A stretch of 64,000 nt of DNA, taken from positions 1,550,001-1,614,000 of the forward strand of contig OZ251531.1 of NCBI GenBank assembly GCA_965243185.1, read 5' to 3'. Within the stretch, counting starts at the first letter, position 1. Each line of letters opens with the position of its first letter. Both the position numbers and the translations under genes were made by a program. Below the pieces are notes generated by a model. The model had not been told where the DNA came from. It made no database searches and saw only the letters and a program-made list of their open reading frames with translations. The stretch comes from CBDBCU01 sp965243185 (lineage in GTDB: Bacteria > Chloroflexota > Dehalococcoidia > Lucifugimonadales > UBA3495). Of the stretch, positions 23,975-33,191 are shown one piece after another.

Positions 23975-24316
23975 CTACACCCGCTCCAACTCGGCCAGCA
24001 ACTCGTCCCAAGCGCCGGCATTGCCTTGGACGCTTTGCCGGGCCTGCCGGTGGAGTTCACGCAACTTGGTATAAATTGCGGGAGTATCGTCGCTGTAGTC
24101 GGCGTTCAGCTCCTGGACAACCTTGCCGGCCTTGTCCATTATGCGGAACTGGACTACCGGGGCTATTAACGGGTTCGCTCCCGGCAGAGCGATGGACACT
24201 TTCACATTGCCAATTACGGCAATGAAAGGACCGGTAGATGTCGTACTCTGCCAAAGGACTTTGTTCTGCTTGGTTTGCTCTTGGAGCCGGTCAATGACTT
24301 TGGCGATGTCGGCCAT
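23975..24316 (-). CDS. Uncharacterised small soluble protein
   Basis: 113 residues from ATG 24316. Contains a helix (IAKVIDRLQEQTKQNKVLWQ), a beta-rich middle (FIAVIGNVKVSIALPGANPL, VVQFRIMDKAGKVVQELNAD) and a C-terminal helix (YTKLRELHRQARQSVQGNAG). No family recognised. The start overlaps the neighbourhood of the upstream membrane-protein stop (1 nt apart), so they form an operon. Confidence 0.6.
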   Translation of the reverse strand: MADIAKVIDRLQEQTKQNKVLWQSTTSTGPFIAVIGNVKVSIALPGANPLIAPVVQFRIMDKAGKVVQELNADYSDDTPAIYTKLRELHRQARQSVQGNAGAWDELLAELERV

Positions 24317-24317
24317 G

Positions 24318-24839
24318 CTAGTTTTCCTCCTCTTGGTCAAGGGACTTTATTGAGATTGACAGGTCTCTCAGCAATCCCTGAATATCGTTCAACATCCAGT
24401 TGAACGCGCCGAATTCTACCGGGTCTATTGCCTGCTCTCGGGCGGCGTCCACTTGGGTTTCCATTGTCTGGATTAGCTGGATGGCTTTCTCAATGTCGTT
24501 ACGGATTTCTGCGGTGGGAGCCGGGTACCAAGTAAGAATATCGGTCAGCATAACTTGGAGCGAATCGTAATATCCCAAGCAAATATCCCACCGGCGAGCG
24601 CGGTGCGCCTCTTTCAGCCGTTGTACCAAGCCGATGGCCCGCTCCAAGTCAACCGTGGTAAGCGACCGGGTTATGGCGGCCCGCGTCTCCTTGCTGGCGA
24701 TTTCCGCCGCCGTCGCCGCATCCCGGGCTGTTCCGGCCCGCCGAAAAGCCTTATAGGAAATAAATGCCCCAATGCCGGTAATAACCAGACCGGCAATCCC
24801 GACCCAGCTACCCCAGATGTCCAGCCCCAAAACTGTCAT
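24318..24839 (-). CDS. Single-pass membrane protein with helical cytoplasmic domain
   Basis: 173 residues from ATG 24839. One N-terminal transmembrane helix (about residues 7-27, IWGSWVGIAGLVITGIGAFI) is followed by long amphipathic helices (ATAAEIASKETRAAITRSLT, EIRNDIEKAIQLIQTMETQV). Resembles the helical membrane-anchored proteins often paired with small effectors, but no family can be named. Co-transcribed with the gene at 24316. Confidence 0.6.
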   Translation of the reverse strand: MTVLGLDIWGSWVGIAGLVITGIGAFISYKAFRRAGTARDAATAAEIASKETRAAITRSLTTVDLERAIGLVQRLKEAHRARRWDICLGYYDSLQVMLTDILTWYPAPTAEIRNDIEKAIQLIQTMETQVDAAREQAIDPVEFGAFNWMLNDIQGLLRDLSISIKSLDQEEEN

Positions 24840-24890
24840 TTGCCGAGTGTAACACAAAACCGATCGGCAGGAAAGTCCCGGATTGCCCCC

Positions 24891-25292
24891 CTACTCCCCC
24901 TCCAACCGCAGGCCGGAATGGTCCTCAAAAGCCCCCACTGCCGGGTAAATCTGCTGGTAAATGCCCCGGCCCCGCTCTTTGATTACTGCGTTGGCCCGGC
25001 GATGCAATTCCGTCATTCGCGCCCGCTGCTGCTGGTACATTTCGCTGTGCAGGGGGCTGACGTCCTCCAATTCCCAGATGCACAGGAAGTTGAGCATCCC
25101 GTCCGTCCCCTCTTGCAGCTTGAAACGGCGGGCGCTGATGTAGCCGGGGATTTCCAGCCGTTCCCGCAGATGCTCCTCATCGTACCAGCGGTTGAAGTCG
25201 GCCTCATCCTCCGGGTCCACCTGCATCATCACCACCATAATGGTATTGCCGATGTGCTGCGTCGGGTAATCCTGATTGCGGTCAGCCATCAA
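24891..25292 (-). CDS. Ferredoxin-fold (dimeric alpha-beta barrel) small protein
   Basis: 133 residues. IMVVMMQVDPEDEADFNRWY, DEEHLRERLEIPGYISARRF and LNFLCIWELEDVSPL match the EthD/DUF4286-like dimeric alpha-beta barrel layout (D-x4-FN-x-WYD-EEH). Usually small cofactorless enzymes or accessory proteins in degradation pathways; substrate unknown. Confidence 0.65.
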   Translation of the reverse strand: MMADRNQDYPTQHIGNTIMVVMMQVDPEDEADFNRWYDEEHLRERLEIPGYISARRFKLQEGTDGMLNFLCIWELEDVSPLHSEMYQQQRARMTELHRRANAVIKERGRGIYQQIYPAVGAFEDHSGLRLEGE

Positions 25293-25468
25293 ACTTCGCC
25301 CTCCCGGTGTCAGTCTTTCCCCGATTGTAACTTAAAGGACGGCGGAATAACAGCCCCAACGGAGACGCCGCCACTGCCTTGCCGCCGTTTGACAGACCGG
25401 GCGGCAGTTTATATGATAACCGGCGCGGCCGGATCTAGGGCGGCCAGTCGGCAAGGAGAGAGTTAAAA

Positions 25469-25948
25469 ATGTATCAGCAAATTCTGCTGCCCCTGGATGG
25501 TTCGGAGTTGTCGGAGCTGGCCTTGGGGCCGGCCCGTGAGTTGGCCTTGGCCTGCCAGGCGCGGCTGCACCTGCTGCAAGCCCTTTCCTATTCCCAGGAT
25601 TTTGACCTGGTGCGGGGCGCGGAGTACGGGGCTTTGAGCGATGACTACATCAGCAACCTGTTGCAGGAAGTGGCGGCGGCCCAGACCAGCAAGGCGGTAG
25701 CGTATCTGGCGGACAAGGCGGCGGAACTGGAAGCGGCCGGCGTGGCGGTGGTAACGGATTACGAAACGGGCAACGCCGCCGAGAAAATCCTGGACTACGC
25801 CCGGGCGGCCAACATCGACCTGATTGTGATGAGCACCCACGGCCGCGGCGGGTTGGGGCGGCTGCTGGTGGGCAGCGTTACCGACCGGGTAATCCGGGCC
25901 GGCGAACGGCCGGTCCTGGTGGTGCCGCCGGAACGGGGACGGGACTAG
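25469..25948 (+). CDS. Universal stress protein, UspA family
   Basis: 159 residues. YQQILLPLDGSELSELALGP at the start and the ATP-binding end STHGRGGLGRLLVGSVTDRV ... PVLVVP (G-2x-G-9x-G-S/T type). Likely a nucleotide-binding stress protein. Its 3' end overlaps by 4 bp the convergent LLM gene. AGGAGAG precedes the ATG. Confidence 0.9.
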   Translation: MYQQILLPLDGSELSELALGPARELALACQARLHLLQALSYSQDFDLVRGAEYGALSDDYISNLLQEVAAAQTSKAVAYLADKAAELEAAGVAVVTDYETGNAAEKILDYARAANIDLIVMSTHGRGGLGRLLVGSVTDRVIRAGERPVLVVPPERGRD

Positions 25949-26997
25949 CCAGCCGCAACCGCGGCGGGGTTTCCTTCCTCCAACCCGCAAACCTCCGCCA
26001 CCAACTCGTACGACCGCACTCGGTCAGCGTAGCCGTGGCAGATAGTAACGATACTCAAATCATCAGTCTGATAGGCTTCCGCCAGCGACTCCAGCTTCTC
26101 CCTAACCTGCTGCGGATTGCCGTCCACGCACACTTGGCTGTATTGGCGGACAAAAGCCAGTTCGTTCAGCTGATAATTATAGCCCAACGCCTCCTCGATA
26201 GTCGGGATGCCTTTGGCCCGGTTAGTGATGGAAAAGAGCCGGGCCAAGTTGCGGCTGGACGCAATCCGCAAGGCTTCCTCCTCCGTATCAGCGCACAAAA
26301 CCTGCACCCCCACATTGACCAGCGGCGCCGCCAGATGTTGCGACGGCTCAAACTGCTTGCGGTAGCCGGCGACAATCTCCGGCCCTTCCTGCACCCCCAA
26401 GCCGAAAAAGTGGGCATAGGCAAAGGGCAGCCCCAAGCGGGCGGCCATATAAGCGCTTTCGTAGCGGGAACCCAGCAGCCACACCGGCGGCGCCGTTTCC
26501 GTAGCCCCCGGCCCGGCCTGAATTTCCGCAAAGGGATGTCCCGGCTCTAACCCGCCGGACAAATAGCCCAGCAAGTCCACCACCTGCCGGGGATAATGCT
26601 GAATGTCCTTGGCATTGCCCGGATAAGCCAGCGCGGCGGCGGTCAATTGATCGCTGCCCGGCGCCCGTCCCACGCCCAAGTCAATGCGCCCGGGATACAG
26701 CGCGTCCAGCATCCGAAAGTTCTCCGCCACCTTCAGCGCGCTGTAGTGGGACAGCATAATGCCGCCGCTGCCTACCCGAATAGTCTTGGTGCGGGCCGCC
26801 ACTTGCCCAATCAACACCTCCGGGCTGGTGCCGGCAAAATTGGGCAAATTATGGTGTTCCGCCAGCCAATAGCGGTAATAGCCCAACTTCTCGACCGCCA
26901 CCGCCAGATTGACGGTATCCCGTAGCGCATCCGCCGCCGTCTCCCCGGCCCGCATCGGCGACTGATCCACCACGCTTAAAACCAGTTCCCGGCCCAA
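25945..26997 (-). CDS. LLM-class flavin-dependent monooxygenase (MsnO8-like)
   Basis: 350 residues. LSVVDQSPMRAGETAADALR, YWLAEHHNLPNFAGTSPEVL, GSGGIMLSHYSALKVAENFR and LYPGRIDLGVGRAPGSDQLT are the signatures of the luciferase-like MsnO8/YhbW group. Uses reduced flavin from a partner reductase. Substrate unknown. Overlaps convergently with the UspA gene. Confidence 0.88.
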   Translation of the reverse strand: MGRELVLSVVDQSPMRAGETAADALRDTVNLAVAVEKLGYYRYWLAEHHNLPNFAGTSPEVLIGQVAARTKTIRVGSGGIMLSHYSALKVAENFRMLDALYPGRIDLGVGRAPGSDQLTAAALAYPGNAKDIQHYPRQVVDLLGYLSGGLEPGHPFAEIQAGPGATETAPPVWLLGSRYESAYMAARLGLPFAYAHFFGLGVQEGPEIVAGYRKQFEPSQHLAAPLVNVGVQVLCADTEEEALRIASSRNLARLFSITNRAKGIPTIEEALGYNYQLNELAFVRQYSQVCVDGNPQQVREKLESLAEAYQTDDLSIVTICHGYADRVRSYELVAEVCGLEEGNPAAVAAG

Positions 26998-27035
26998 AAT
27001 CCGCTCCTGACGATGAGATGGCTGCCCGCCCGGAA

Positions 27036-27527
27036 TTATAGCAGATGGAGGGCATTATCCGGGGAAACAACTTGTAGGTTGTATCGTTCCCTTATGCCAG
27101 TGGTTTCCAAATCGGTTAGCAGAGGCTGGTCGGTAGTAACCAGAATAGCACCAGCAGCCACTGCCAAGCGCACAATTTCCACATCATCCCGGCTGCCTTG
27201 GGGAATGTTCGTTTCCTCCGGGAAAGCGGGTGCATTGGGCAACAAAGTCACCTTATAAACCCATTGCCCGGCATCATTCGGCGGCCCCACCCCGGCGCGG
27301 TCCAACCGGCTTAAAATATGCGGCCGGACTATGGAATAATACGGCAGTCCATTCAGCTGCCCATGATACTTGCGCCAGAGAGAGTAATCCACGCCCATAA
27401 AGGCGCGGTGGTTGCCGATTATGCGCTGTACCAAGCGCAAGCAAGTCAGGTCGGAAGCTCCCTGAACGTCCTCCTGTTTCTGCGCCAAGATGATGACATT
27501 TTCGTCCAAAATGAAACGCAAAGTCAT
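27036..27527 (-). CDS. PIN-like protein paired with AAA ATPase
   Basis: 163 residues. RFILDENVIILAQKQEDVQG gives the first acidic pair; GSRDDVEIVRLAVAAGAILV followed by TTDQPLLTDL gives the later acidic residues, an arrangement typical of PIN-domain RNases. A longer middle insertion distinguishes it from VapC. It overlaps the AAA gene stop by 4 nt, so the two are translated as a unit. Confidence 0.7.
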   Translation of the reverse strand: MTLRFILDENVIILAQKQEDVQGASDLTCLRLVQRIIGNHRAFMGVDYSLWRKYHGQLNGLPYYSIVRPHILSRLDRAGVGPPNDAGQWVYKVTLLPNAPAFPEETNIPQGSRDDVEIVRLAVAAGAILVTTDQPLLTDLETTGIRERYNLQVVSPDNALHLL

Positions 27528-28606
27528 TCTGACGAATTCAACCGGGCAAACTGGGCTTCAACATAGCGGTTCATCTCCGCCAAGTTCACATCAAAGAAGT
27601 CTCTGATTCCGCCTTCGATACCCCCTTCTTGGCTGATTTTCAAGGATTTGGCCGAGCATACACCGGTCTCCTCATCCTTCTCAAAGGCATAAATCGCCAA
27701 ATCGGCTATGGGTAACGTACCCTCGGCCACCAAAGTCAGCAGCCGGCCGGTGATATGCTCGCTATGGGTGGTCATTATCACCTGCTTGTCCTCGGCCAAG
27801 GCTTCCTTCGCCAGGACTTCGGCTAAATCAGCCTGCGCCTTCGGATGCAGGTGAATCTCCGGCTCCTCAATCATCACCGTCGCCCCCCGCTCGGCGGAGA
27901 CCAGTTGCAAAAGCAACATTATCAAGGAATTAGTGCCAAACCCCTCGGCGACAATGTTGAAACTACCCGCCTTATTTAGAGATTTCACTTCCACCGATTT
28001 TGACGGGACAATATCGGCCCGCAAACCGGTTCCCGTTACTTTCTTGAGCAAATGGGATACTTGTTGCTCGACATCATCCCGGGAGTAGCACAAGTTGGTA
28101 GCAATCTGCTCCTCTTGCTCGACAATCCCGTTCATCAGGGAAACATCCTTGACCAAGTTGTCCCGCAACGGATGCGCCGGGTCGGAAAAACCTCGCTTGG
28201 CCGGAACCAGTTTCAACCCCCGGATTACCGACTTTGCCGCTTCCGGGTCTGGCGCAAGCAGAGTACGCGTAGTAGGGGATTGCTCTGTTGGTAATTCAAT
28301 TTCATAGGGGAAGCCGTGTCCCCATTGCCCTTTGGTAACGCTGCCAAAGCGGAATACCGGAGCGCCTTGCCCGAAATCAGATTTCAGAGCATCCAATCCG
28401 GGCAGGTTCACCAGCGGCCCCTGCAAGACAAGCTGTGGCAGGTTGATACGACGGGAATTCTCCACCGTCTGCTTCAGCAGACCAAAGGCTTGTAGCACAC
28501 TCGACTTGCCCGTGCCGTTAGGCCCCACAAAGGCCGTTATCCGCTTGGGCTGGATTGACACCCGCGCAAATCCCTTGAAGTTCTCCAAGACGATGTAGGT
28601 AATCAT
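27524..28606 (-). CDS. AAA ATPase of the ABC/OLD-like (AAA_15/AAA_21) type
   Basis: 360 residues. ITYIVLENFKGFARVSIQPK then Walker A FVGPNGTGKSSVLQAF. Signature region FGTNSLIMLLLQLVSAERGA, Walker B TVMIEEPEIHLHPKAQADLA and the switch His in VIMTTHSEHITGRLL. These single-protein ATPases are common in phage-defence modules when paired with a nuclease; the partner here is the overlapping PIN-like gene. Confidence 0.88.
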   Translation of the reverse strand: MITYIVLENFKGFARVSIQPKRITAFVGPNGTGKSSVLQAFGLLKQTVENSRRINLPQLVLQGPLVNLPGLDALKSDFGQGAPVFRFGSVTKGQWGHGFPYEIELPTEQSPTTRTLLAPDPEAAKSVIRGLKLVPAKRGFSDPAHPLRDNLVKDVSLMNGIVEQEEQIATNLCYSRDDVEQQVSHLLKKVTGTGLRADIVPSKSVEVKSLNKAGSFNIVAEGFGTNSLIMLLLQLVSAERGATVMIEEPEIHLHPKAQADLAEVLAKEALAEDKQVIMTTHSEHITGRLLTLVAEGTLPIADLAIYAFEKDEETGVCSAKSLKISQEGGIEGGIRDFFDVNLAEMNRYVEAQFARLNSSE

Positions 28607-28690
28607 CGCGCCACCTCCTTGCCATCAGTATATCCCAAGGGCGGCCCCGGGACAAGCCGGCTATACTTGCCTAATCCCGCCAACAATCCC

Positions 28691-28728
28691 TTAACAAAAC
28701 TTAAACCCAACTTAAACACTTATTAACC
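28691..28728 (+). promoter_or_regulatory. Pho-box-like direct repeats upstream of pst genes
   Basis: TTAACA (28691), TTAAAC (28701), TTAAAC (28712), TTAACC (28723), spaced 10-11 bp. This resembles the repeated TTAACA-type box bound by PhoP/PhoB-type regulators in Gram-positives. It lies about 110 bp before pstC. Confidence 0.7.
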
Positions 28729-28835
28729 CCATTTCCCTTGTCAATCGGCCGCCGACTCTATTATCCTGTTCTGCGCCATTGCCTTGCCGACTTTTCCGCC
28801 AAGTAGCGGCTTTCGGCTGATCGGGGTGAACTGCC

Positions 28836-29810
28836 TTGGCCCAACCCGACCTATCCCTTGACCCGGCCGCCGCTCCGACCGCGGCCCGGTTCCGACCACC
28901 CGGCGCCGCCAAGTGGAAAAGGTATCTGCCGGAACGGATTATCAAAGCCGTTCTTTTCCTGTGCAGCATCGTCTCCATCTTTACCACCGTCGGCATCGTT
29001 TCCGTCCTCATTTTCGAGGCGGCGCTTTTTTTTCAGGAAGTTTCCATCTTTGAGTTTCTGACCGGCACCAAGTGGACGCCGCTGTTCGCCTCCAAGCACT
29101 TCGGCATATTGCCGCTGGTTACCGGCACCCTGCTCACTTCCATTGGCGCGATGATTGTCGCCCTGCCCTTGGGCTTGCTCAGCGCCATCTACCTCAGCGA
29201 ATACGCCCCCGACCGGGTGCGGCGGGCCCTGAAACCCTTGCTCGAAGTATTGGCCGGCATTCCCACAGTGGTGTACGGCTACTTTGCCCTGCTCTTTGTA
29301 ACGCCCATCCTGCGGTCGATTGCCGACCATATCCCCTTTATTGAAATATCGGTGTTCAACGGCCTCAGCGCCGCCATCGTGATGGGCATAATGATACTGC
29401 CCATGGTCTCCAGCCTCAGCGAGGATGCCATGCGCTCCGTGCCGCGTTCCCTGCGCGAAGGGGCTTACGCCCTGGGCAGCACCAAACTGGAAGTTTCCAC
29501 CCGGGTGGTCATCCCGGCCGCCCTTTCCGGCATCGTCGCCGCCTTTATCCTCTCCACCTCCCGGGCTATTGGTGAAACGATGATTGTCACCGTGGCCGCC
29601 GGCCAGAACCCCAACTTTACCTTTAACCCCTTTGTCCCCATTGAAACGATGACCGCCTATATCGTGCAGGTCAGCCTCGGCGACACCCCCACCGGCACTT
29701 TGTCCTTTAAGACCATCTTTGCCGTGGGCTTGAGCCTCTTTGTGCTGACTTTGGGGATGAACCTGCTCAGCCAGTATGTGGTGCGCCGTTTCCGGGAGGT
29801 GTACGAATAA
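28836..29810 (+). CDS. pstC: Phosphate ABC transporter permease PstC
   Basis: 324 residues, TTG start with GGGGTGA upstream. Six transmembrane helices; the permease EAA loop is SLREGAYALGSTKLEVSTRV. FEFLTGTKWTPLFASKHFGI and IYLSEYAPDRVRRALKPLLE are typical of PstC. Works with PstA and PstB for high-affinity phosphate uptake; the binding protein PstS is not in this window. Overlaps pstA by 1 nt. Confidence 0.93.
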   Translation: MAQPDLSLDPAAAPTAARFRPPGAAKWKRYLPERIIKAVLFLCSIVSIFTTVGIVSVLIFEAALFFQEVSIFEFLTGTKWTPLFASKHFGILPLVTGTLLTSIGAMIVALPLGLLSAIYLSEYAPDRVRRALKPLLEVLAGIPTVVYGYFALLFVTPILRSIADHIPFIEISVFNGLSAAIVMGIMILPMVSSLSEDAMRSVPRSLREGAYALGSTKLEVSTRVVIPAALSGIVAAFILSTSRAIGETMIVTVAAGQNPNFTFNPFVPIETMTAYIVQVSLGDTPTGTLSFKTIFAVGLSLFVLTLGMNLLSQYVVRRFREVYE

Positions 29811-30694
29811 TGGCGATTATGAGCCACGGCGAATTCAACCGCAATATGGCCCGGCGCAAGCTGAAGGGGCATATTTTCTATGCCTTGTGCTTGAGCGCCG
29901 TCTTTATCGGTTTGGGTATGCTCGGCGCGCTCCTGTACGACATCATCAGCGACGGCATCCAGCGGGTCAACTGGTCTTTCATCACCAGCTTTCCCTCCCG
30001 CAAACCGGAGCAAGCCGGCATCCAGGCCGCCCTGTTGGGCAGCATTTATGTGGTTGCTTTAGCCGGCGTCCTGGCTTTTACCTTTGGCGTGGGGGCGGCC
30101 ATTTATCTGGAGGAGTACGCCGCCCGCAACTGGTTTGCCAAGGTTATTCAGGTGAATATCGCCAACCTGGCCGGCGTTCCGTCCATCGTGTACGGCATCT
30201 TGGGACTGGAAATTTTTGTCCGCTACCTTGCATTGGGCAAAAGCGTCATGGCTGGTGGGCTGACCCTGGCTTTGCTGGTATTGCCTATCGTCATCATTGC
30301 CGCCGAGGAAGCCATCCGCGCCGTGCCGCCATCCATCCGCGAGGGCGGCTATGCCCTGGGCGCAACCCGTTGGCAAGCCATCTGGAATCTGGTACTGCCG
30401 CAGGCTTTCCCCGGCATCTTGACCGGCATCATCCTGGCGGTCAGCCGCGCCATCGGCGAAACGGCGCCGCTGATTGTGATGGGCGCGCTGACCTTTGTAC
30501 CCTTTGCCCCGGACGGGCCGTTCAGCCGCTTTACCGTCCTGCCCATTCAGATCTTCAACTGGGTTTCCCGGCCGCAAGAGGGATTCCATGAAGCCGCCGC
30601 CGCCGGCATTATCGTATTGCTGGCGTTGCTGCTGTCGATGAACGCCCTGGCCGTGCTGCTCCGCAACAAGTTCCAGAAACCGACGGAGGGATAG
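29810..30694 (+). CDS. pstA: Phosphate ABC transporter permease PstA
   Basis: 294 residues. IYLEEYAARNWFAKVIQVNI, NLAGVPSIVYGILGLEIFVR and the EAA loop SIREGGYALGATRWQAIWNL identify PstA. Six membrane segments. Starts at the pstC stop and is followed within 5 bp by pstB. Confidence 0.93.
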   Translation: MAIMSHGEFNRNMARRKLKGHIFYALCLSAVFIGLGMLGALLYDIISDGIQRVNWSFITSFPSRKPEQAGIQAALLGSIYVVALAGVLAFTFGVGAAIYLEEYAARNWFAKVIQVNIANLAGVPSIVYGILGLEIFVRYLALGKSVMAGGLTLALLVLPIVIIAAEEAIRAVPPSIREGGYALGATRWQAIWNLVLPQAFPGILTGIILAVSRAIGETAPLIVMGALTFVPFAPDGPFSRFTVLPIQIFNWVSRPQEGFHEAAAAGIIVLLALLLSMNALAVLLRNKFQKPTEG

Positions 30695-30698
30695 CCCC

Positions 30699-31472
30699 TT
30701 GACCGCCGCCGAACCCATCATCCGCACCCGCGACCTCAGCGTCTATTACGGCCCGGCCAAAGTCGTTGCGGCCGTCGATTTGGATATGGAACCCAACAAG
30801 ATAACCGCCATTATCGGCCCTTCCGGTTCCGGCAAAAGCACCCTGCTGCGCTGTTTTAACCGGATGAACGACCTGATTCCCACCTTTCACATGACCGGCG
30901 AAGTCTTGTTCGACGGCAAAAATATCTACGATTCCGCCGTTGACCCCACCGAAATTCGCTATCAAATCGGGATGGTCTTTCAGCGGCCCAATCCCTTTCC
31001 CAAATCTATTTTTGACAATGTGGCTTTCGGCCCCCGGGTCAACGGGTTCAAGGGCGATTTGCCGGCTCTGGTCGAGCAGTCCATCCGCCGCGCCGCCCTG
31101 TGGGACGAAGTGAAAGACCGCCTGAAGGAAAGCGCCCTCTCCCTTTCCGGCGGTCAGCAGCAGCGGCTGTGCATCGCCCGCGCCCTGGCGGTCGAACCCC
31201 GCATCATCCTGATGGACGAACCCTGTTCCGCCCTCGACCCCATTTCCACCCTGGCCATCGAGGAACTGATGCGGGAACTCTCCCGGGAATACTCCATTGT
31301 CATCGTAACCCACAATATGCAGCAAGCGGCCCGGGTTTCCGACTACACCGCCTTTCTCACGCCCCGGGAGGACAAAATCAGCGAGCTGATTGAATACGAC
31401 GAAACCCGCCAGATTTTCACCAACCCCAAAGACAAGCGCACTGAGGATTACATCACCGGCCGTTTCGGCTAA
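30699..31472 (+). CDS. pstB: Phosphate ABC transporter ATPase PstB
   Basis: 257 residues, TTG start after GGAGGG. Walker A IGPSGSGKSTLLRCFNRMND, signature LSGGQQQRLCIARAL, Walker B ILMDEPCSALDPISTLAIEE, and THNMQQAARVSDYTAF typical of PstB. Powers phosphate import. Last gene of the visible pst operon; phoU is absent downstream. Confidence 0.95.
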   Translation: MTAAEPIIRTRDLSVYYGPAKVVAAVDLDMEPNKITAIIGPSGSGKSTLLRCFNRMNDLIPTFHMTGEVLFDGKNIYDSAVDPTEIRYQIGMVFQRPNPFPKSIFDNVAFGPRVNGFKGDLPALVEQSIRRAALWDEVKDRLKESALSLSGGQQQRLCIARALAVEPRIILMDEPCSALDPISTLAIEELMRELSREYSIVIVTHNMQQAARVSDYTAFLTPREDKISELIEYDETRQIFTNPKDKRTEDYITGRFG

Positions 31473-31499
31473 GGCCGACCCACCGCTCCCGCGTCGTCC

Positions 31500-32519
31500 C
31501 TACCGATAGTCAATCCCGTACAGCTTAACCGCCGTGTCGTGGAACAGGGCGGCCCGTTCCGCCGCCGAATAGCCCGCCGACAGCCGCTTGAAAGCGTTGA
31601 ACAGCACATTATAGGAATAGGAAACCTTGTCCACCGGGAAGTTGCTCTCGAACATACACCGCTCCGGTCCGAACTTCTCAATGCAGTAGTTCAGCAGCGG
31701 CCCCAAATCAGCGGCCAGGGCTTCCGAACCGACGGGACGATTCCACTCGTGCCAGTCAAAGCCGTAGCGCGGCTGCCCCACACCGCCCAACTTCATATAG
31801 ATGTTGGGACAAGCGGCCACCGTGTCAATGCTCTGCCGCCATTCTGCCAGCACCTCATCATCCCGCCCGGCATAAGGCCCCACCCGCAGCAGCCCGCCGA
31901 TATGGTTAAACACCAGCGGCAGGTCGGGAATAGCCCGCGCCAAATCAGCCATCTCCTCGGCTTGGTGGAAATAGGCGGTCAATTCCAGCAGCAGCCCCTT
32001 TTGCGCCAGAACCCGCGCCCCGGCCCGAAAGCTGCTCTGTCCCATCCGGCCCGGAGCGGCCCGGCTTTCAATCTCCGGATGCGGGTCATTGCCGCAATGG
32101 GCCCGGATACCCCGAAACCGGTTAGGGCTGGCCGCCTGCAAAGCTTCGAGCGCCGGCGCCACGCCATCCCCCAAATCCAGGTTGACCGCGCCAATTATCG
32201 CCGCCGCCGGCCGTGCCGGCCCGTAAATCCCGCTGGCCCCGGCCGCCGCCAAGCCCTGCACAAACTCCACTTCCCCCACCGGCCGCAGTTCCTCCGGCCC
32301 GTCCGGACGGTACATCGACCGCGCCTCGATAAAAGCCGTCGAGCGGACATTATGCCCGCTGCTAATGTCCGCGACCAGTTCGTGCAGCAGATACCGCTGA
32401 TAGGGGATACGTTCCGCGCGAAAGTCCCAAAAGTGATGATGGGGATCGCAAATGGGCAACTCCGGCTCCAGCGTCTCCTCTTGGGTCAACTCCAGCCAGT
32501 CATTCCCGCCAAAAGGCAT
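31500..32519 (-). CDS. Amidohydrolase 2 family (TIM-barrel) protein
   Basis: 339 residues. Opening CDPHHHFWDF gives the HxH-like metal site; LVFNHIGGLLR supplies the later His, and CMFESNFPVDKVSYSYNVLF the terminal Asp/Asn-Phe-Pro motif typical of this family (gamma-resorcylate decarboxylase or lactonase relatives). Substrate unknown. Confidence 0.85.
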   Translation of the reverse strand: MPFGGNDWLELTQEETLEPELPICDPHHHFWDFRAERIPYQRYLLHELVADISSGHNVRSTAFIEARSMYRPDGPEELRPVGEVEFVQGLAAAGASGIYGPARPAAAIIGAVNLDLGDGVAPALEALQAASPNRFRGIRAHCGNDPHPEIESRAAPGRMGQSSFRAGARVLAQKGLLLELTAYFHQAEEMADLARAIPDLPLVFNHIGGLLRVGPYAGRDDEVLAEWRQSIDTVAACPNIYMKLGGVGQPRYGFDWHEWNRPVGSEALAADLGPLLNYCIEKFGPERCMFESNFPVDKVSYSYNVLFNAFKRLSAGYSAAERAALFHDTAVKLYGIDYR

Positions 32520-32671
32520 AACCCGCCTCCTTAACTTGCCCTTGCCATAAAATTCCCGCAGGATTGCCGGGGCTATATTACCATATATTCACCGCCGCAA
32601 CCTGTGGTAAAATATCCTTATCCGGCAACGCAGAACCTCGGCTTGAAAAACTTGCCTCGGACGGTGCGCTA

Positions 32672-33115
32672 ATGGAAGCCCGCGACTTGATGACATCCCC
32701 GGTAGTTACCATCAAACCCGACGCCACCGTCGGCGCCGCCGCCCGCCTGATGCTGGATCATGACGCTAGCGTTCTGCCGGTAGTGGATGACGCCGGCAAA
32801 TTGGTCGGCATCCTCAGCCACGCCGACTTTGGCCTCCATCCCCGCTACCGCTCCACTACCAGCAATGTCTATACCCTCCTCGGCTCCCTCACCAGCCCCA
32901 AGCATCTCGAGGAAGTCTCCCGCAAAGTCAGCAGCAAGCCCGTGCGGGAAGTTATGCAGCGGCGCGTCATCACCGTCAACGCCGATGCCCCGGTCTCCCG
33001 GGTCGCCGAATTGATGACCCAAAACCACATCCACCGAATGCCGGTAATCCAGGACGGGCAAATCGTCGGCATCATCACCCGCCACGATTTCCTTAAACTT
33101 ATCGTTTCCGACTGA
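32672..33115 (+). CDS. Two-CBS-domain protein
   Basis: 147 residues from ATG 32672; a longer frame upstream has no start signal. Two CBS units: MTSPVVTIKPDATVGAAARL ... LPVVDDAGKLVGILSHADF, and VITVNADAPVSRVAELMTQN ... MPVIQDGQIVGIITRHDF. Such stand-alone proteins sense adenine nucleotides and regulate partners; partner unknown. Confidence 0.9.
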   Translation: MEARDLMTSPVVTIKPDATVGAAARLMLDHDASVLPVVDDAGKLVGILSHADFGLHPRYRSTTSNVYTLLGSLTSPKHLEEVSRKVSSKPVREVMQRRVITVNADAPVSRVAELMTQNHIHRMPVIQDGQIVGIITRHDFLKLIVSD

Positions 33116-33191
33116 TTATCCTTGGGGATTAGCCCCTACCCCCACCCAGCCCCGGTCTAACCGGGTTAAATATTTCGGCAAAGGAGCAGTC

